From Eurosta solidaginis (taxonomy: Eukaryota > Arthropoda > Insecta > Diptera > Tephritidae), in assembly GCF_040869045.1 (NCBI RefSeq), contig NC_090320.1, forward strand, positions 240,622,978 through 240,686,977: 64,000 nt of DNA, read 5' to 3'. Below the pieces are notes generated by a model. The model worked only from the letters and a program-made list of their open reading frames with translations. It made no database searches and was not told where the DNA came from. Shown in pieces: positions 31,741-44,639 of this stretch (the stretch's first letter is position 1; each line of letters starts with the position of its first letter). The translations under genes were made by a program, and so were the position numbers.

Positions 31741-32974
31741 GTGCTGATCTTAAATTTATGTATATGGTTATGGTCTTTACCCGAAATGGTCATAAGGTCA
31801 AACGAAAATTTTCTAATTATTTCAAATAAAAAAGTCATAAAGTCAATTGGACTTATGACCATTTAAATTGGTCACAAACCATTTGATATTAATATAGCCA
31901 TAACGTCAATTGACCTTTTGGCGGTTGACCTTATGTCAAGCCACCAAAATTTCCTATGATATAACTTCATCTTAACTTTCTGCTGTATCGAGCCTCGGAA
32001 TTACAGCAGATCAGACGAGCACCGAGACAGAGTAGATAAAACGGAAAAGTAGGTCTCTCCCTGTTAGGTCTTTTCTGTATCACCCTGTATCTTGATACGT
32101 GCGTAAAGTAAAAAGGAAATGCTCTAGCAGAAGTGTCAAACTTATTTAGTGATCAGCAAAAAAAACCTGCCGAAGTAATTTCATTCCAACACTTAAGTTA
32201 AGACAACGAAAATTGAAATTAAAACAAAAACCACTAAAGTAGAAGGGTTGAAGTACATTGAAGACTTGTGGAACAATATGCTCACATTCCCCTCCTCAGC
32301 CTTGCTGTATAGCATACAATCAACTCAAACCCACATCAAAAAAGCAACACATTCAAGTGACAGCAAAATAGTGTTAGTAATGACGCGCAGGCGGTGAGAA
32401 TGACAATGCTGAAGTGATCGCTAAAATGTACTAAATCCAAACTCAAGACGATCATGACATGACAGCATAAGCAATCACAGTGATTGTCATGAGATGATAA
32501 TGATATGGAATAAGATAAAACCAAATTTTAAATGCAGAATATTTTATTTGAAAGCCTTCAAAAAGAGCTCTAAGTGTTATGTGTTAATGAAGAAAAATGA
32601 GAAAAAAGATTGAATAAATTTAAAAAACGCAAAAGCTGCCATAAGTACTTTATGAGGAGCTGTGATCGCGGAGCTCTTGGGTATTGCCTCTCAAAAGCTT
32701 TGATTTAAAAAATCATAACATAAAATACGAAAATGTAAACAGAAAAATTTACTGAAACTGACACCTTTTTACCGCGTTTGAACATATTTGCCCTAAACAT
32801 AAAATAAGATAAAAAAATCAGCGCTCAACCTAAGATCTTGACGATCACTTTCAGTTGCGTTGCAGAAGTGACAAAATTTAAAAGGGATTTTAAAAATTTA
32901 AAGCACGGCGTTATTTGATCTTTTCTGCACAGAAAAAAAAATACAAAATTATTTGGAAACAAAATCGACAGATA
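31741..32974. other. No gene recognised
   Basis: The first 200 bp continue the GGTCATAA / GTCAATTG phrases seen before copy e. The rest is AT-rich and without domain or clear repeat. Confidence 0.45.
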
Positions 32975-35433
32975 AACAAGTAAGGAAGGTTAAGTTCGGG
33001 TGTAACCGAACATTACATACTCAGTTGAGAGCTACGGTGACAACATAAGGAAAAATAACCATGTAGGAAAATGAACCGAGGGAAACCCTGGAATGTGTTT
33101 ATATGACATGTGTATCAAATGAAAGGCACTAATGAGTATTTTATGAGGGATTGGTCCATAGTTCTATAGGTGGACGCCATTTAGGGATATAGCCATAAAG
33201 GTGGATCAGGGTTGACTCTAGAATGCGTTTGTACGATATGGGTATCAAATGAAAGGTGTTAATGAGTATTTTAAAAGGGAGTTATCCTTAGTTCCATAGG
33301 TGGACGCCGTTTCGAGATATTGCCACAAAGGTGGACCAGGGGTGACCCTAGAATTTGTTTGTACGATATGGGTATCAAATGAAAGGTGTTAATGAGTATT
33401 TTAAAAGGGAGTGGGCCTTAGTTCTATAGGTGAATGCCGTTTCGAAATATCGCCATAAAGGTGGACCATGGGTGACTCTAGAATGTGTTTGTACGATATG
33501 GGTATCAAATTAAAGGTATTAATGAGGGTTTTAAAAGGGAGTGGTGGTTGTTGTATAGGTGGTCGCCTTTTCGAGATATCGCCATAAAGGTGGACCAGGG
33601 GTGACTCTAGAATTTGTTTGTACGATATGGGTATCAAATGAAAGGTGCTAATGAGTATTTTAAGAGGGAGTAATCCTTAGTTCCATAGGTGGACGCCGTT
33701 TCGAGATATCGCCATAAAGGTGGGCCAGGGGTGACTCTAGAATTCGTTTGTGCAATATGGGTATCAAACGAAAGGAGTTAATGAGTATTTTAAAAAGGAG
33801 TGGGCCTTAGTTCTATCTATTGGTGCACGCCTTTTCGAGATATCGCCATAAAGGTGGACCAGGGGTGACTTTAGAATATGTTTGTACGATATGGGTATCA
33901 AATGAAAGGTGTTAATGAGTATTTTAAAAGGGCGTGGGGCTTAGTTCTATAGGTGGACGCCTTTTCGAGATATCGCCATAAAGGTGGACCAGGGGTGACT
34001 CTAGAATGAGTTTGTACGATATGGGTATCAAATTAAAGGTATTAATGAGAGTTTTAAAAGGGAGTGGTGGTAGTTGTATATGTGAAGGCGTTTTCCAGAT
34101 ATCGGCCAAAATGTGGACCAGGGTGACCCAGAACATCATCTGTTGGATACCGCTAATTTATTTATATATGTAATATCTGCCAAGATTTTAAGGGTTTTTT
34201 ATTTCGCCCTGCAGAACTTTTTCATTTTCTTCTACTTAATATGGTAGGTGTCACACCTATTTTACAAAGTTGTTTTCTGAAGTTATATTTCGCGTCAATA
34301 AAACAGTCCAATTACCTTACCATGTTTCATCCCTTTTTTCGTATTGGGTATAGAATTATGGCATTTTTTTCATTTTTCGTAATTTTCGGTATCGAAAAAG
34401 TGGGCGTGGTCACAGTCGGATTTCGTTCATTTTTCATACCAAGATAAAGTGAGTTCAAGTAAGCACGTGAACTAAGTTCATTAAAGATATGTCGATTTTT
34501 GCTTAAGTTATCGTGTTAACGGCCATGCGGAAGGACAGACGAACGACTGTGTATAAAAACTGGGCGTGGCATCAACCGATTTCGCCCATTTTCACAGAAA
34601 ACAGTTAGCGTCATAAAATCTATGCCCTTACCAAATTTCAAAAGGATTGGTTAATTTTTGTTCGACTTATGGCGTTAAAAGTATCCTAGACAAATTAAAT
34701 GAAAAAGGGCGGAGCCACGCCCATTTTGAAATTTTCTTTTATTTTTGTATTTTGTTGCACCATATCATTACTGGAGTTGAATGTTGACATAATTTACTTA
34801 TATACTGTAAAGATATTAAATTTTTTGTAAAAATTTTACTTTAAAAAAAATTTTTTTTTAAAAGTGAGCGTGGTCCTACTCCGATTTTGCTAATTTTTAT
34901 TAAGCGTACATATAGTAATAGGAGTAACGTTCCTGCCAAATTTCATCATGATATCTTCAACGACTGCCAAATTACAGCTTGCAAAAGTTTTAAATTACCT
35001 TCTTTTAAAAGTGGGCGGTGCCACGCCCGTTGTCCAAAATTTTACCAATTTTCTATTCTGCGTCATAAGTTCAACCCATCTACCAAGTTTCGTCGCTTTA
35101 TCTGTCTTTTGTAATGAATTATCGCACTTTTTCGGTTTTTCGGAATTTTGGATATCGAAAAAGTGGGCGTGGTTATAGTCCGATATCGTTCATTTTAAAT
35201 AGCGATCTGAGATGAGTGCTCAGGAACCTACATACCATACATACCAATTTCATCAAGATACCTCAAAATTTACTCAAGTTATCGTGTTAACGGACGGACG
35301 GACGGACATGGCTCGATGCTGATTATTTTGATATATGGAAGTCTATATCTATCTCGATTCCTTTATATATGTACAACCAAGCGTTATCCAATCAAACTTA
35401 ATATACTCTGTGAGCTCTGCTCAACTGAGTATA
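32975..35433 (-). repeat. F1 repeat copy f, full length, reverse
   Basis: Both F1 termini are present: AACAAGTAAGG and the GTTCGG...CCGAAC hairpin at the left (32975-33016), and the nested hairpin ending CTGAGTATA at 35433. The 130-bp array holds about eight units (33080-34130), so its repeat number differs from copies b, e and i. A GGAC microsatellite lies at 35290-35309. Minus-strand frames at 33401-33637 and 33924-34139 are array units read through. Confidence 0.9.
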
Positions 35434-35989
35434 AAAATGCTTCTTACGGCAAAATACCACAAGGAAACCATTCCCACATAAACTGGGAAGCTTTTGAAAC
35501 AAGGAATATTTAACCACCAAAGCGTTGAAATATTTGACGTGATATCAAATGGCGCGGGGTTTATGCATATCAAATATGTGCTTAACTGTGTGTTTGCTTG
35601 TCTGAGAGTTTGTTTGAAATTTGCGATAATAGAAGCGACGAGAGCTGTAAGCGGATACGGGATGTGGAAGACCACCTTCGAGAAGCACAAAACAAATCAA
35701 ACTCTTTTTAAACCTGATGTATTTTGGAACGATGTCTTCATCATCGGTTTAGTTAGAACACAAACCGGTTAAGGCGTTGTGCCATCCCCGGAGCCCTAAA
35801 TGCCTTGACGTGGATCGGACGGCGGATCATTCACAGTACTTTCGCCCCCGCCCATACTCGTAACAGGCATGCGTCTTTGGGTCAGTAGTGTAACTTTTAG
35901 TTTTACTGCTATTTTTCGTCGGAAAATGGTACTGAGGTAGGTAGGTAGGTAGGTATAATGGCTGCGACCCTGGTCGCCCAAGTAGCTAA
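35434..35989. other. No gene recognised
   Basis: Frames at 35494-35772 (plus) and 35421-35690 (minus) overlap each other and show no domain. A GGTA microsatellite lies at 35935-35956. Confidence 0.4.
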
Positions 35990-36410
35990 TGAAAAGCCGT
36001 TTCGATGCCATAAAACTCGTCTGAACCTACTGAATACTACATCGATATGTTTTACAACCATCCTGAGTTGTTTATAAAATCAAGAATGTTTGCCATCCCT
36101 ATTTCCGCTAATCTTCCTAGATCTTTCAAAAGAGGGCTCCCGAATGATCTTAAACGGGTTCTAGCTAGAGCCGGGCATTTACACAGAAAGTGCCCGACAG
36201 TCTTTTTCATCTATGTCCTTACAACTTCTGCAGTGGTCATTGTGCGGAATACCCATCTTTTCCGCACGCGTGCCTTAAGCCCATTGACCAGTGCAGACCG
36301 CTATAAGTGTATGGGTGTCGGCCCTGGATCTCCCCACCAGATACCTTGTTTTCCTTTCGTTGTAGTCCGGCCAAATGGCTTTTGAAATCGCACAACCCGC
36401 GGTGCTTTTC
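35990..36410 (-). pseudogene. LINE C-terminal zinc-knuckle fragment
   Basis: On the minus strand, around 36270-36040, a frame reads HNDHCRSCKDIDEK, TVGHFLCKCPALARTR and LGRLAEIGMANILDF, the Cys-Cys-His-Cys knuckle found at the C-terminus of RNase H-bearing LINEs. The same motif, CRSCKDEEEI, is at about 40515 on the plus strand. Upstream (36400-36280) a second frame reads RYLVGRSRADTHTLIAVCTGQW. At least one frameshift and one stop separate the parts. Confidence 0.7.
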
Positions 36411-37540
36411 CATTTATGTTGGGCTTAGTTCACATAAAAATGGCACTGAAGATGGCACACAAATAAAACCGGGTTTTCACCAACCCAGATTTGAAAGGTG
36501 CTGACGGAAAAAAGTTATCATACACTCATTATTTATCCAGCATGTCAAACCAAAAAAGCAAAAATATTAATTTTAAGGCTTCCAAAAGGGAGGTTGGATT
36601 CGATATTTTATAGAGCTAGGGGATTGAACACTCTAGTCATAATCGTGTCAAAGTGTCGTTTTTTTACAAAGTTAAAGCAGGTATGCCACCGCAATAGCTC
36701 TTTTAGCTCCGTATGGCTCTCAACAACATCACGGCTGGTTACTTACAGCAACCAAATTGATTTCGTTAGAATAACGCGAAAAATAACGTCAGAAGTGTAA
36801 GTGAGGTTTTAACTATATTTCCTGCTCTGTGGCGTTTGCCTCGCTCTTGCAAGGAATAGTGTACGATTTTGGATTAGCGGTGTAACTTTTTACTTTACCG
36901 TTCCTCCCGCCATAAGGAAGATGGGACAGTGGTGCATTTTTGGTAAATATCTACGTACGCAGTGTAACTTCTGGCTTAACTGTACTTACTTCCTTACCTT
37001 CAAGGCGATAAAAGCGCAGTGCATTTGGCGCTGCCTTCACTCCTGGTGAGACTTTGGCCCAGCAGTGTAACTTCTATGCTTGGTATAAGACTTTGGGTTG
37101 GCTGTGCAACTAATAGGTTTACTGACACTCCTGCTTTGCGGATAGTGAGACAGCGTTGCATTTTCTGTGCGGCTAATTTTCTGTCTTGAGGGGGGCCAGT
37201 GCAATTTTAGACTTTTGAGACGGTTGTGTTACGAAACTATATTCAGGAATATGCTTTAATAAAAAAAAAACAGATCCATTCAAATAACGTGAAACGGAAC
37301 ATAAAGGCAGTACAACGAACGTTATGTTGTCTGAGTGCTGTGAAGATCTTACCGGCAGTAAACTTAGGACCTCTCAGTCAGCTTATATCAGCTGCTTAAT
37401 GATGGGCTGGTACCAGATTAATATTCGGCAGAGGACTGATTACGACAATAACACTCAGTAAGCCGCTTCCTGGCTATTAAGAAGAAGAAGTGCTGCCTAC
37501 ATTCTCCCTGAAACGGAAAGTATAATTTGCACCCCAGAAG
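36411..37540. other. No gene recognised; probable old LINE sequence
   Basis: A block AAAATGGCACTGAAGATGGCACA near 36436 recurs near 17958, so part of this is repeat. The phrase AGTGTAACTT recurs several times (about 35886, 36880, 36960, 37065). No domain is readable. Confidence 0.4.
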
Positions 37541-37890
37541 TTGAAGGAAAGCAATCTGTACCTCCCATCAATCGCCAAGCCAACGGAAGATGACTACAAA
37601 CTTGGGAGTGTGATCAAACAGGTTCTGTGCTCGTGCCCTGCGCTCACCAGGCTTAGGCTCCAGATATTAGCAGTGATACAGCTATCAGATCTAGAAGCAG
37701 CAAGTGGTATAGGTCCAAGAAAGTTTCTAGTATTTAACAAGAGGATGCAGTTATTTTATAACATAGCTCCAGGTTTTTGATAGGGTTTTTCAGTTTGGCC
37801 GTTAACTTCTGGTAACATTATGCACACATTCCGTCTATGGGAGGTCCTCATCGATCGGCAAGTTCAAGCTTACCTAACTTAACCAGAATG
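37541..37890 (+). pseudogene. LINE C-terminus and 3' end, CCTAA-tail family
   Basis: An open frame to 37780 ends CSCPALTRLRLQIL, IQLSDLEAASGIGPRKFL and VFNKRMQLFYN, the last segment of an RNase H-type LINE ORF2; CSCPAL is the second half of its zinc knuckle. The stop at 37778-37780 lies at the junction with the 3' end shared with 3832-3955 and 22612-22740. This copy is the best evidence of what protein precedes that tail. Confidence 0.75.
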
Positions 37891-39179
37891 TGGGATATTT
37901 AGGCAAACGTAGTAAAAATTGGATCTTAAAGTGTTCCCCTGACGTCTACGCCATATGTAGGCATACAATTTTCACATAACTGAGTAGTGCCCTATTGGAA
38001 GACATGCAAACATTTTAAGAAAGGCCTATGGCTGTTGCAAAAATTACAAGGAGGAAGTACCGGTGGATGACCTCATCTGCAACAGCACGGCGCTAAGTAA
38101 CGATGCCTAGAAGCTTCTTTCCTGGATAATCTACACCAGGTCGCGAAGTGTGGCATCAAATACTTGGTGGCTTTTATCAGCTCGCCAAAACGGTTCGAAA
38201 GAGAGGGGTAATATTGCATTTGCATGGTATCAATCTGACAATGGGGTCAGGGTTCCTTCACAGCAGCCACTTAAAACAAACCTAAACTAGTAGCCTCGTA
38301 GCGACCCTTCACATTCGGAGGTGGTTGTATCACTTACACATTCAGCTTTAGGACTCACACTAGTCAGTAGAACTTCGTTTGAGCTCAAACTCTGTCCCGG
38401 CAAGTATCGCTACCCATTGGCAATAGCTGGGAAAAAAGATGCTCTGCCTACAGAAACATATTGAAATACTTGGCAGAAATGTCTTATCTATTGGAATTCA
38501 TTTTAGTTAACAAGAACAAAGACATAACTAGACCACTTTGTTTCGGCAACAAACACTTAGTCTCTCAACCCTTAATCATGAAGTGAAAATAATCATTTAA
38601 TACGCACATCATTAATAAAATTACTTGATAATTTAGAGCAATAAATTCCCATCTAATTTGCGCTCATTACGGAAAATTTCAGCGGCTTTTGCAACTTCGT
38701 ACAACCAGACATGTCGGGAACTTTGCGGCCTTATGCTTTGTGACTAAAACATTATTTTAACTGACTTTTACAAAAAGTGGAATTTAAAGTTCAAAGTCAT
38801 TTAGGAGTGTTGGAATAAAAACACAAAAACAAAAGCGACGCTAATTTATATTAAACACTAGATTTTCCAATCATTACAATTACCGCCCGTGCAGTGAGCA
38901 TTCTTTTTTTTTTTCTTGAACTGGATGCTGCAGCTGCAGCAAAAATTCACACCAAAAGCGATTTTCAATATGCCTGCATGATAGCGACACGAAATTCCAA
39001 TTTTATGGGAAGCTTAAAAAAATTATAGAAATAAGATAGCAACAACAACGAAAAGTGGGGGCAGTAGTTGCAGTAATAGGAGCAATGAATACTAACGGGA
39101 GGGCACAGTGAACTATTTTGATATAAATATCGACAGAAAATAAAAACTTCAACGCCAAAATATCTCACAGCACAGGGAT
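37891..39179. other. No gene recognised
   Basis: No domain or clear repeat seen. A 17-base pyrimidine run lies at 38905 and a CTGCAGCTGCAGC palindrome at 38929. Confidence 0.4.
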
Positions 39180-39375
39180 AAATATAGGGGCAGGGTGAAG
39201 GTAGAGGTACGGATAGGGATAAGGATAGGGAAAGCGATGGAAATAGGGATAGGGATCGAGATAGGGATATGGATAGGGAGAGAGGGAGAGGGATAATAAT
39301 AAGGATAGGGATAGGCATTTTTTCCTTTGTCTCTACACGCTAACCGCGCTTTGCGAGATAGGGATAGGATAGGAA
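39180..39375 (+). repeat. GGGATA-type hexanucleotide repeat
   Basis: A run of imperfect GGGATA / GGGATAA / GAGATA units. The hexamer period leaves minus-strand frames open, giving Pro/Ile- and Ser/Leu-rich readings (38965-39529) that are not genes. Confidence 0.85.
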
Positions 39376-39599
39376 TAAATGTAGTGACTATAACTGCCAC
39401 TAAACTTGAGGTGTCCATATGAGGTCTAAATTCAAGTTTGAGCTCATCTGGCTTCATTACCATATTTGCATACAATAAATTATCACTGCCGTCGTTTTTT
39501 ATTTTCAAAATGGAAAACGTTTCACACATTATTGGATTAGGCTTTCTTTTCCCTGCTCATATCATTAGAACGATTAATAAGGTTTGTCCATTAAATAAT

Positions 39600-40790
39600 C
39601 ACACATCTACTCGTATGCACTCTCTTACTGAGAAAGCCTTTACTGAGCTCATAGCACGTTTGGCTGGTCCCCTTGTCTAATGACTTTCACAGGACTAGAG
39701 ATAGGTATGGTGAATAAGTCAATAAGCCTCGATTCCCCAGTTGCTCTCGAAGGTACAGGTATCTTTTCATGTCTACGTTCAGGTCTTTTTCCAAAGTAGA
39801 AGAAAGAGTAAACGCTATGGGCAGCGGGGTCTCTGCGCATCAACTAGGGTGCAATCAATCCATTAGCCTACCCGATCATTGCAGCCTCTTTCAGGCGGAG
39901 GTGGCTGCTATAAATGAGGCTGTTGATCACCTGAAAAATGTTGTTCACGGCTATAATAAAATTTGTATTTACTCTGATAGCCAGGCTGCGCTAAAAGTGC
40001 TTGGATCAGTCAGATGTAAGTCCAGGACAGTAGAGGAGTGCCGCAAATCTCTTAACGAGATCGATGAACAAACTTCCCTCAGTCTGGTATGGGTGCCTGG
40101 ACACTCGGATATACCGGGCAATGAGATGGCTGACGAACTTGCAAGAGGGGCACATCCGTTCCGCTTTCGTTGTCTTGGAAGGGATTGAGCATGCCGCTCG
40201 CTACATGTAAGCTCACTTTGAAAGGGATTTTCCTTAGGGAAACGGATGTAAGATGGAGCGATCTCTAGTCCTGCTACCACACTAAGTAAGCTCACTTTGA
40301 AAGGGATTTTCCTTAGGGAAACCGGTGCGAGATGGAGCGATCTCGAGTCCTGCTACCACACTAAGCTCGTGTGGCCTGAATGGGACACGAGACGTACAGG
40401 AAGACTCCTTCTTCTTGGAAGGGGGGACATATCTCTAGTGGTTGGTCTTATAACCGGCCACATAGCAATCGGGAAGCATGCACACCGGCTGGGTGCTCCT
40501 TATAATGATTAGTGCAGGAGCTGCAAAGACGAAGAGGAGATATAAACAGTCAAGCATTTTCTGTGCGATTGTCCTACGCTTTGGCGCAAGAGGAAGAAAT
40601 CTCTGGGATCTTCCTTCTTTGACAATCTTTGTGATCTGGCTAAGTTGGAACCTAAGAAATTCCTGACATTTGCTGAAACGACCTGTTGGTTTGAGTAGGG
40701 GAGAGATCCACGTGGTATCACAATGGGACCTTTTTGTGCCTAAGTGCACTGGTGCTCGCACCGGTGGCCACTCTAACCTAACCTACTTCA
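39600..40790 (+). pseudogene. LINE RNase H domain and C-terminus
   Basis: ORF 39769-40188 is an RNase H domain: the second acidic residue in LFQAEVAAINEAVDHL, the third in CIYSDSQAALKVL, then SLVWVPGHSDIPGNEMADELAR with the last Asp. The first strand reads FSKVEERV where DGSK is expected, so the first catalytic Asp is lost. It continues past a frameshift and a 79-bp tandem duplication to RLLLLGRGDISLVVGLITGH and, after stops, CRSCKDEEEI, VKHFLCDCPTLWRKRKKS and KKFLTFAETTCWF. The end shows the AACCTAACCTA tail near 40775. An I/R1/LOA-type LINE; clade not fixed. Confidence 0.8.
40207..40364 (+). repeat. 79-bp tandem duplication within the LINE
   Basis: The segment starting GTAAGCTCACTTTGAAAGGG at 40207 is repeated from 40286, with a few substitutions. 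It disrupts the LINE frame after the RNase H domain. Confidence 0.9.
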
Positions 40791-40799
40791 GTTCCGGAA

Positions 40800-41879
40800 A
40801 AGGTCAAAAGGATCTGGAAAAGGCTGTATGTTTACTATGCCTTCTTCTTATAATAAATAGAAGTTCTGGCGGGCGCATCATTTGACATTTTCCCCTCTTA
40901 AACTTCTTAGCCCCATCGGCCTTGCCACTGTGAGCTCTTCCAAACTAAAATGTATAGCCATTACAGTGACAAACCCTAATATCCATGAGAAGGGAGAGCA
41001 CATGACATAACTCCTCGGCAAATAAAAATTCACTGTGCGACTACTTATGAGCAGCTACAGCATTTATCACCAATAGTAGCTACAAAAATATTCATGCGGC
41101 CCCCGAACTCGCTGAGTAATTTTCACGCCGGCACATACTGTTTGTGTGAAGGGGCTTTGTGGGCATGTGCGCGAGGGTGGACGGCAACCCGCTGTCAAAA
41201 CAACTGGACCAGGCAATTGCCAGTATGCGACTCAACACTCACCCGCTCAGCGCACTAATTCATACTTTAAATGGTTGAGGCTTTTACTGGCAAGAAACAT
41301 AAGTCACGACGAGCTTTAACTTGTTGATATAAATGGGTGAGCCGGACGGTAGGTTGAGCTGCCTGCCGACACCGTTGGACTCTGTGTGGATAACCCGCGG
41401 TGAAGTTGACTGCATTTGCAAATGTCGAATTGTTGTTTTGGATCATAATCGTGTGGCAACATGCAGTGCTTAAGCTTAGCTTAAAGTTACAGAAAACTTT
41501 GTATATTATTGTTGTTGGTAAATGATGATAGGATTTTTCCTCCCTCTGAAAGAGCTAGTAAGAAAATAAATGTTGCAAAAATATGAATTTCTAAACTTTG
41601 ACTCCTTTTATCATTGTTGTTGGAGATTTGAGTTTCCATTAGCTATTTCGGAGTTTGTTATGATATTTGTTAGTAAGCAAAAAAAGATCGAAAATATTGA
41701 AATTCATACAAAAAGGAATATGGGTGGTGGGAGCTAACGGTTTCGTTGCACTGAGTTGGAGGTGTTTGGATGTCCACATTCGTTCAGAATATTCAGGACA
41801 TAAAAATTCCGGAGGAATTGCCATTTCTTAGTTGTTTACCTACTTTCCTATAATTGTCATCTGAAGAGGTAAGTTTTTT
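40800..41879. other. No gene recognised
   Basis: No supported coding region. The stretch 41090-41400 is GC-richer than its neighbours but holds no long frame. Confidence 0.4.
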
Positions 41880-43822
41880 TTATAAAAATCGTTTTTAATT
41901 AATTGTTTTTTTAGTTTAATTTTTCGCTTAAAAAATATGAAATTTTTAATTTTTGATTTTTTTTTCGATTTTTATTAATTAATTTTTATTTTAGTTTTTT
42001 ATTTCACTCGAAAAATTAGTAGCAATTTTTGAATTTTTGTATTTCGCTCGAAAAAAACTCCAAAAATTATTTTTTTTCTGAACGAAATAAAAAATTTAAA
42101 AAATAATTTTTTCCTGAGCATAATAAAAATCTCAAAAAATTATTATAAATTACTTAGCGAAATAAGAAACTCAAAAAATAATTGGCATTTTCTGAGAGAA
42201 ACAAAAAAAACTCATAAATTAATTGTTTCCGGCTGAAGTAAAAAGCTCCAAAAATCACTTTTATATAACTTCCTGAGTAAAATAAAAAATTCAAAAAATA
42301 AGTGAAATTTTCCGAAGAAAAATTACTCAAAAAATGACTAAATAATCCCTATTTTCTGTGCGAAAAAAGCTTAAAAAATTTGTAAAAAATCATATGAAAA
42401 TGAAATAAAAAAACTCTACATATTGTTATTTCCCGTGCAAAAAAATAAATATATGGTATTTTTCCAGAAAAAGAAAAAACCTCAAAATTTTTTCCGGAAG
42501 GAGTAAAACTCAAAAAATAATTATTACTTCCTGAGTGATACAAAAAACTCAAAAAATAATTGGCATTTTTCGAGAGAAATGAAAAGACTCAAAAAATAGT
42601 TATTAGTTTCCGGCAGGAGTAAAAATATAAAAAAAAAACTCTTACTTCCTGAGTGAGATAAAAAAACTCAAAAAATAATTGGTATTTTTCGAGAGAAAAG
42701 ATAAAACTCAAAAATAGTAATTACTTTTCGGCCGAAGGAAAAAACTCAAAAAATTATTATTTTCGGTAAGAAAAAAACCTCAAAAAATAATGTATTACTT
42801 CCTGAGTGAAATAAAAAAATAAATAAATACATAGATACTTGGTATTATTCCAGAGAAAAATAAAAAACTCAAAAAGTACTTATTAGTTTTCGGCAGGAGT
42901 AAAAAACTCAAAAAATCATTATTTCCTGTGCGAAAAAAACTCGAAAAATAATTATTACTTCCTTAGAGAAATAAAGAACTCAAAAAATAATTGGCACTTG
43001 GAAAAAACTCAAAAAGTAGTTAATAGTTTCCGGCAGGAGTAAAAATCTCAAAAAATAACTCGTTATATCTGAGTGAAATAAAAACTCAAAAAATAGCTCG
43101 TTATTTCTGAGTGAAATAAAAACTAAAAAAATAATTGGTAATTTTCGAGAGAAGAAATAAAACTCAAAAAATTATTATTTTCTGTACGAAAAGAGACACA
43201 AAAAATAATGTATTACTTCCCGAGTGAAATAAAAAAATAAATAAACAATTGGTATTTTCCTAGAAAAATAAAAAACTCAAAAATAAGTTATTAGTTCCCG
43301 CAGAAGTAAAAAACTCAAATAATATAATTCCTACTCCCTGAGTGAAATAAAAATCTCAAAAATTAATTGGTATTTTTCGTGAGAAATGATAAAACTTAAA
43401 AATTAGTTTTTAATTTCCAGCATAAGTAAAAAACGTAAAAACAAATTATTTCCTGTAAGTAAAAAAACTAAAAAATAATTATAACTTCTTGAGTGAAATA
43501 AAAAAATAATTGGTAATTTCCCAGAAAAAGAAAAAACTCAAATAATAGTTATTAGTTTCCGGCAGAAATAAAAAGCTCAAATAATATAATTTTTACTTCC
43601 CGAGTGAAATAAAGAACTCCAAAAATAGGTATTTTTTCCGGCAGGAGTAAAAAAAAACCAAAAAAAAAAAACAATATTTTTCGTGCGAAAAAAATCTCAC
43701 AAAATAATTATTATTTCCAGAGTGAAGTAAAAAAAATAAATAAATAATTGGTACTTTCCCAGAAAAACAAAAAACTTAAAAATATTAGTAGTTATTATTA
43801 GAGCTGAAAAAATAGTTATTCG
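41880..43822 (+). repeat. AT-rich degenerate tandem array
   Basis: Nearly 2 kb of a loose repeat of roughly 45-60 bp built on AAATAAAAAACTCAAAAAATAATT, with recurring spacers CTTCCTGAGTGAAAT, CGGCAGGAGTAAAA and TTTTCGAGAGAAA. The spacers alternate, suggesting a higher-order unit. It resumes at 44460-44640 after an inserted element. Confidence 0.85.
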
Positions 43823-44459
43823 GGCCTGTTCTGGATTTCGATTCCGACCAATTTATTCGGAATCGAAATGGATTGGTGTTCTGAATATCGATTCCGACCA
43901 GACTTGGTCGATTTGAAAAGTTTTGCCTCTGAGCAGTCGGAATGGAAATTATTTGATTCAGATCAGATTATACACAAATGTCGCGAAATTTGTCTTTCAA
44001 ATAATTTTTTTTAAATTCTTCATTTTATTTGGAAGAGTTGTGTGTATTTTTTGTTTAAATTTGAGTTAAATTGGCATAATAAATCTTTCTTTAAAAACTT
44101 CTATCAAGAAATCTATTAGGCAAACAAATCGATGCTGATCGAAATGAAGTCGACCTGTTCTGAATTCCGATCCAGCGCATTTTTACGATTCGCACGCACA
44201 ATAGCACGTATTATTGCGTCTGCGCATCAAAAACCATATCTGCAGGCATTTTTTAATTAAAATAAAATTTTATGATACTTAAACCAAAACACATAAAAAA
44301 AAAACAGCTGATTAAAATGGTTACCGAATCGGAATGAAAACGATTCGAAATCGACTTCGAATCGATTTTTTACAATCGGAATTGAGAACACCAAATAGAA
44401 ACCGAGTCGAAATCAATGTCGTTTTACTTTTCATTCCGAGTCGGAATTCAGAACAGGCC
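43823..44459 (+). mobile_element. 637-bp inverted-repeat element within the AT-rich array
   Basis: Left end GGCCTGTTCTGGATTTCGATT; the right end read inward is GGCCTGTTCTGAATTCCGACT. An internal GACCTGTTCTGAATTCCGAT occurs near 44155. Motifs of the form TCGGAATCGA are repeated inside. It interrupts the array and has no coding frame. No clear target duplication was found, so its class is open. Confidence 0.65.
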
Positions 44460-44639
44460 TGATTATTTTCCGAGCGCAATAAAATCTTAATTTTTTTTTA
44501 TTATTTACAGGGCGAAATTAAAACCCCTAAAAATCATTTTCCGGGCTAAATAAAAATAAGATCTCCAAAAATAATTATAAATTTTCTAGCAAAAGAGAAA
44601 ACCTATAAAATAGCTATTATTCCCCTGGCGACCTTTCAT

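Noticed and set aside
33401..34139. Repeated minus-strand ORFs with ISYKQILESP motif
   Set aside because: They are the 130-bp F1 units, whose period is not a multiple of three; the short similar peptides reflect the repeat.
38965..39529. Pro/Ile- and Ser/Leu-rich membrane-like proteins on the minus strand
   Set aside because: They are translations of the GGGATA hexanucleotide repeat.
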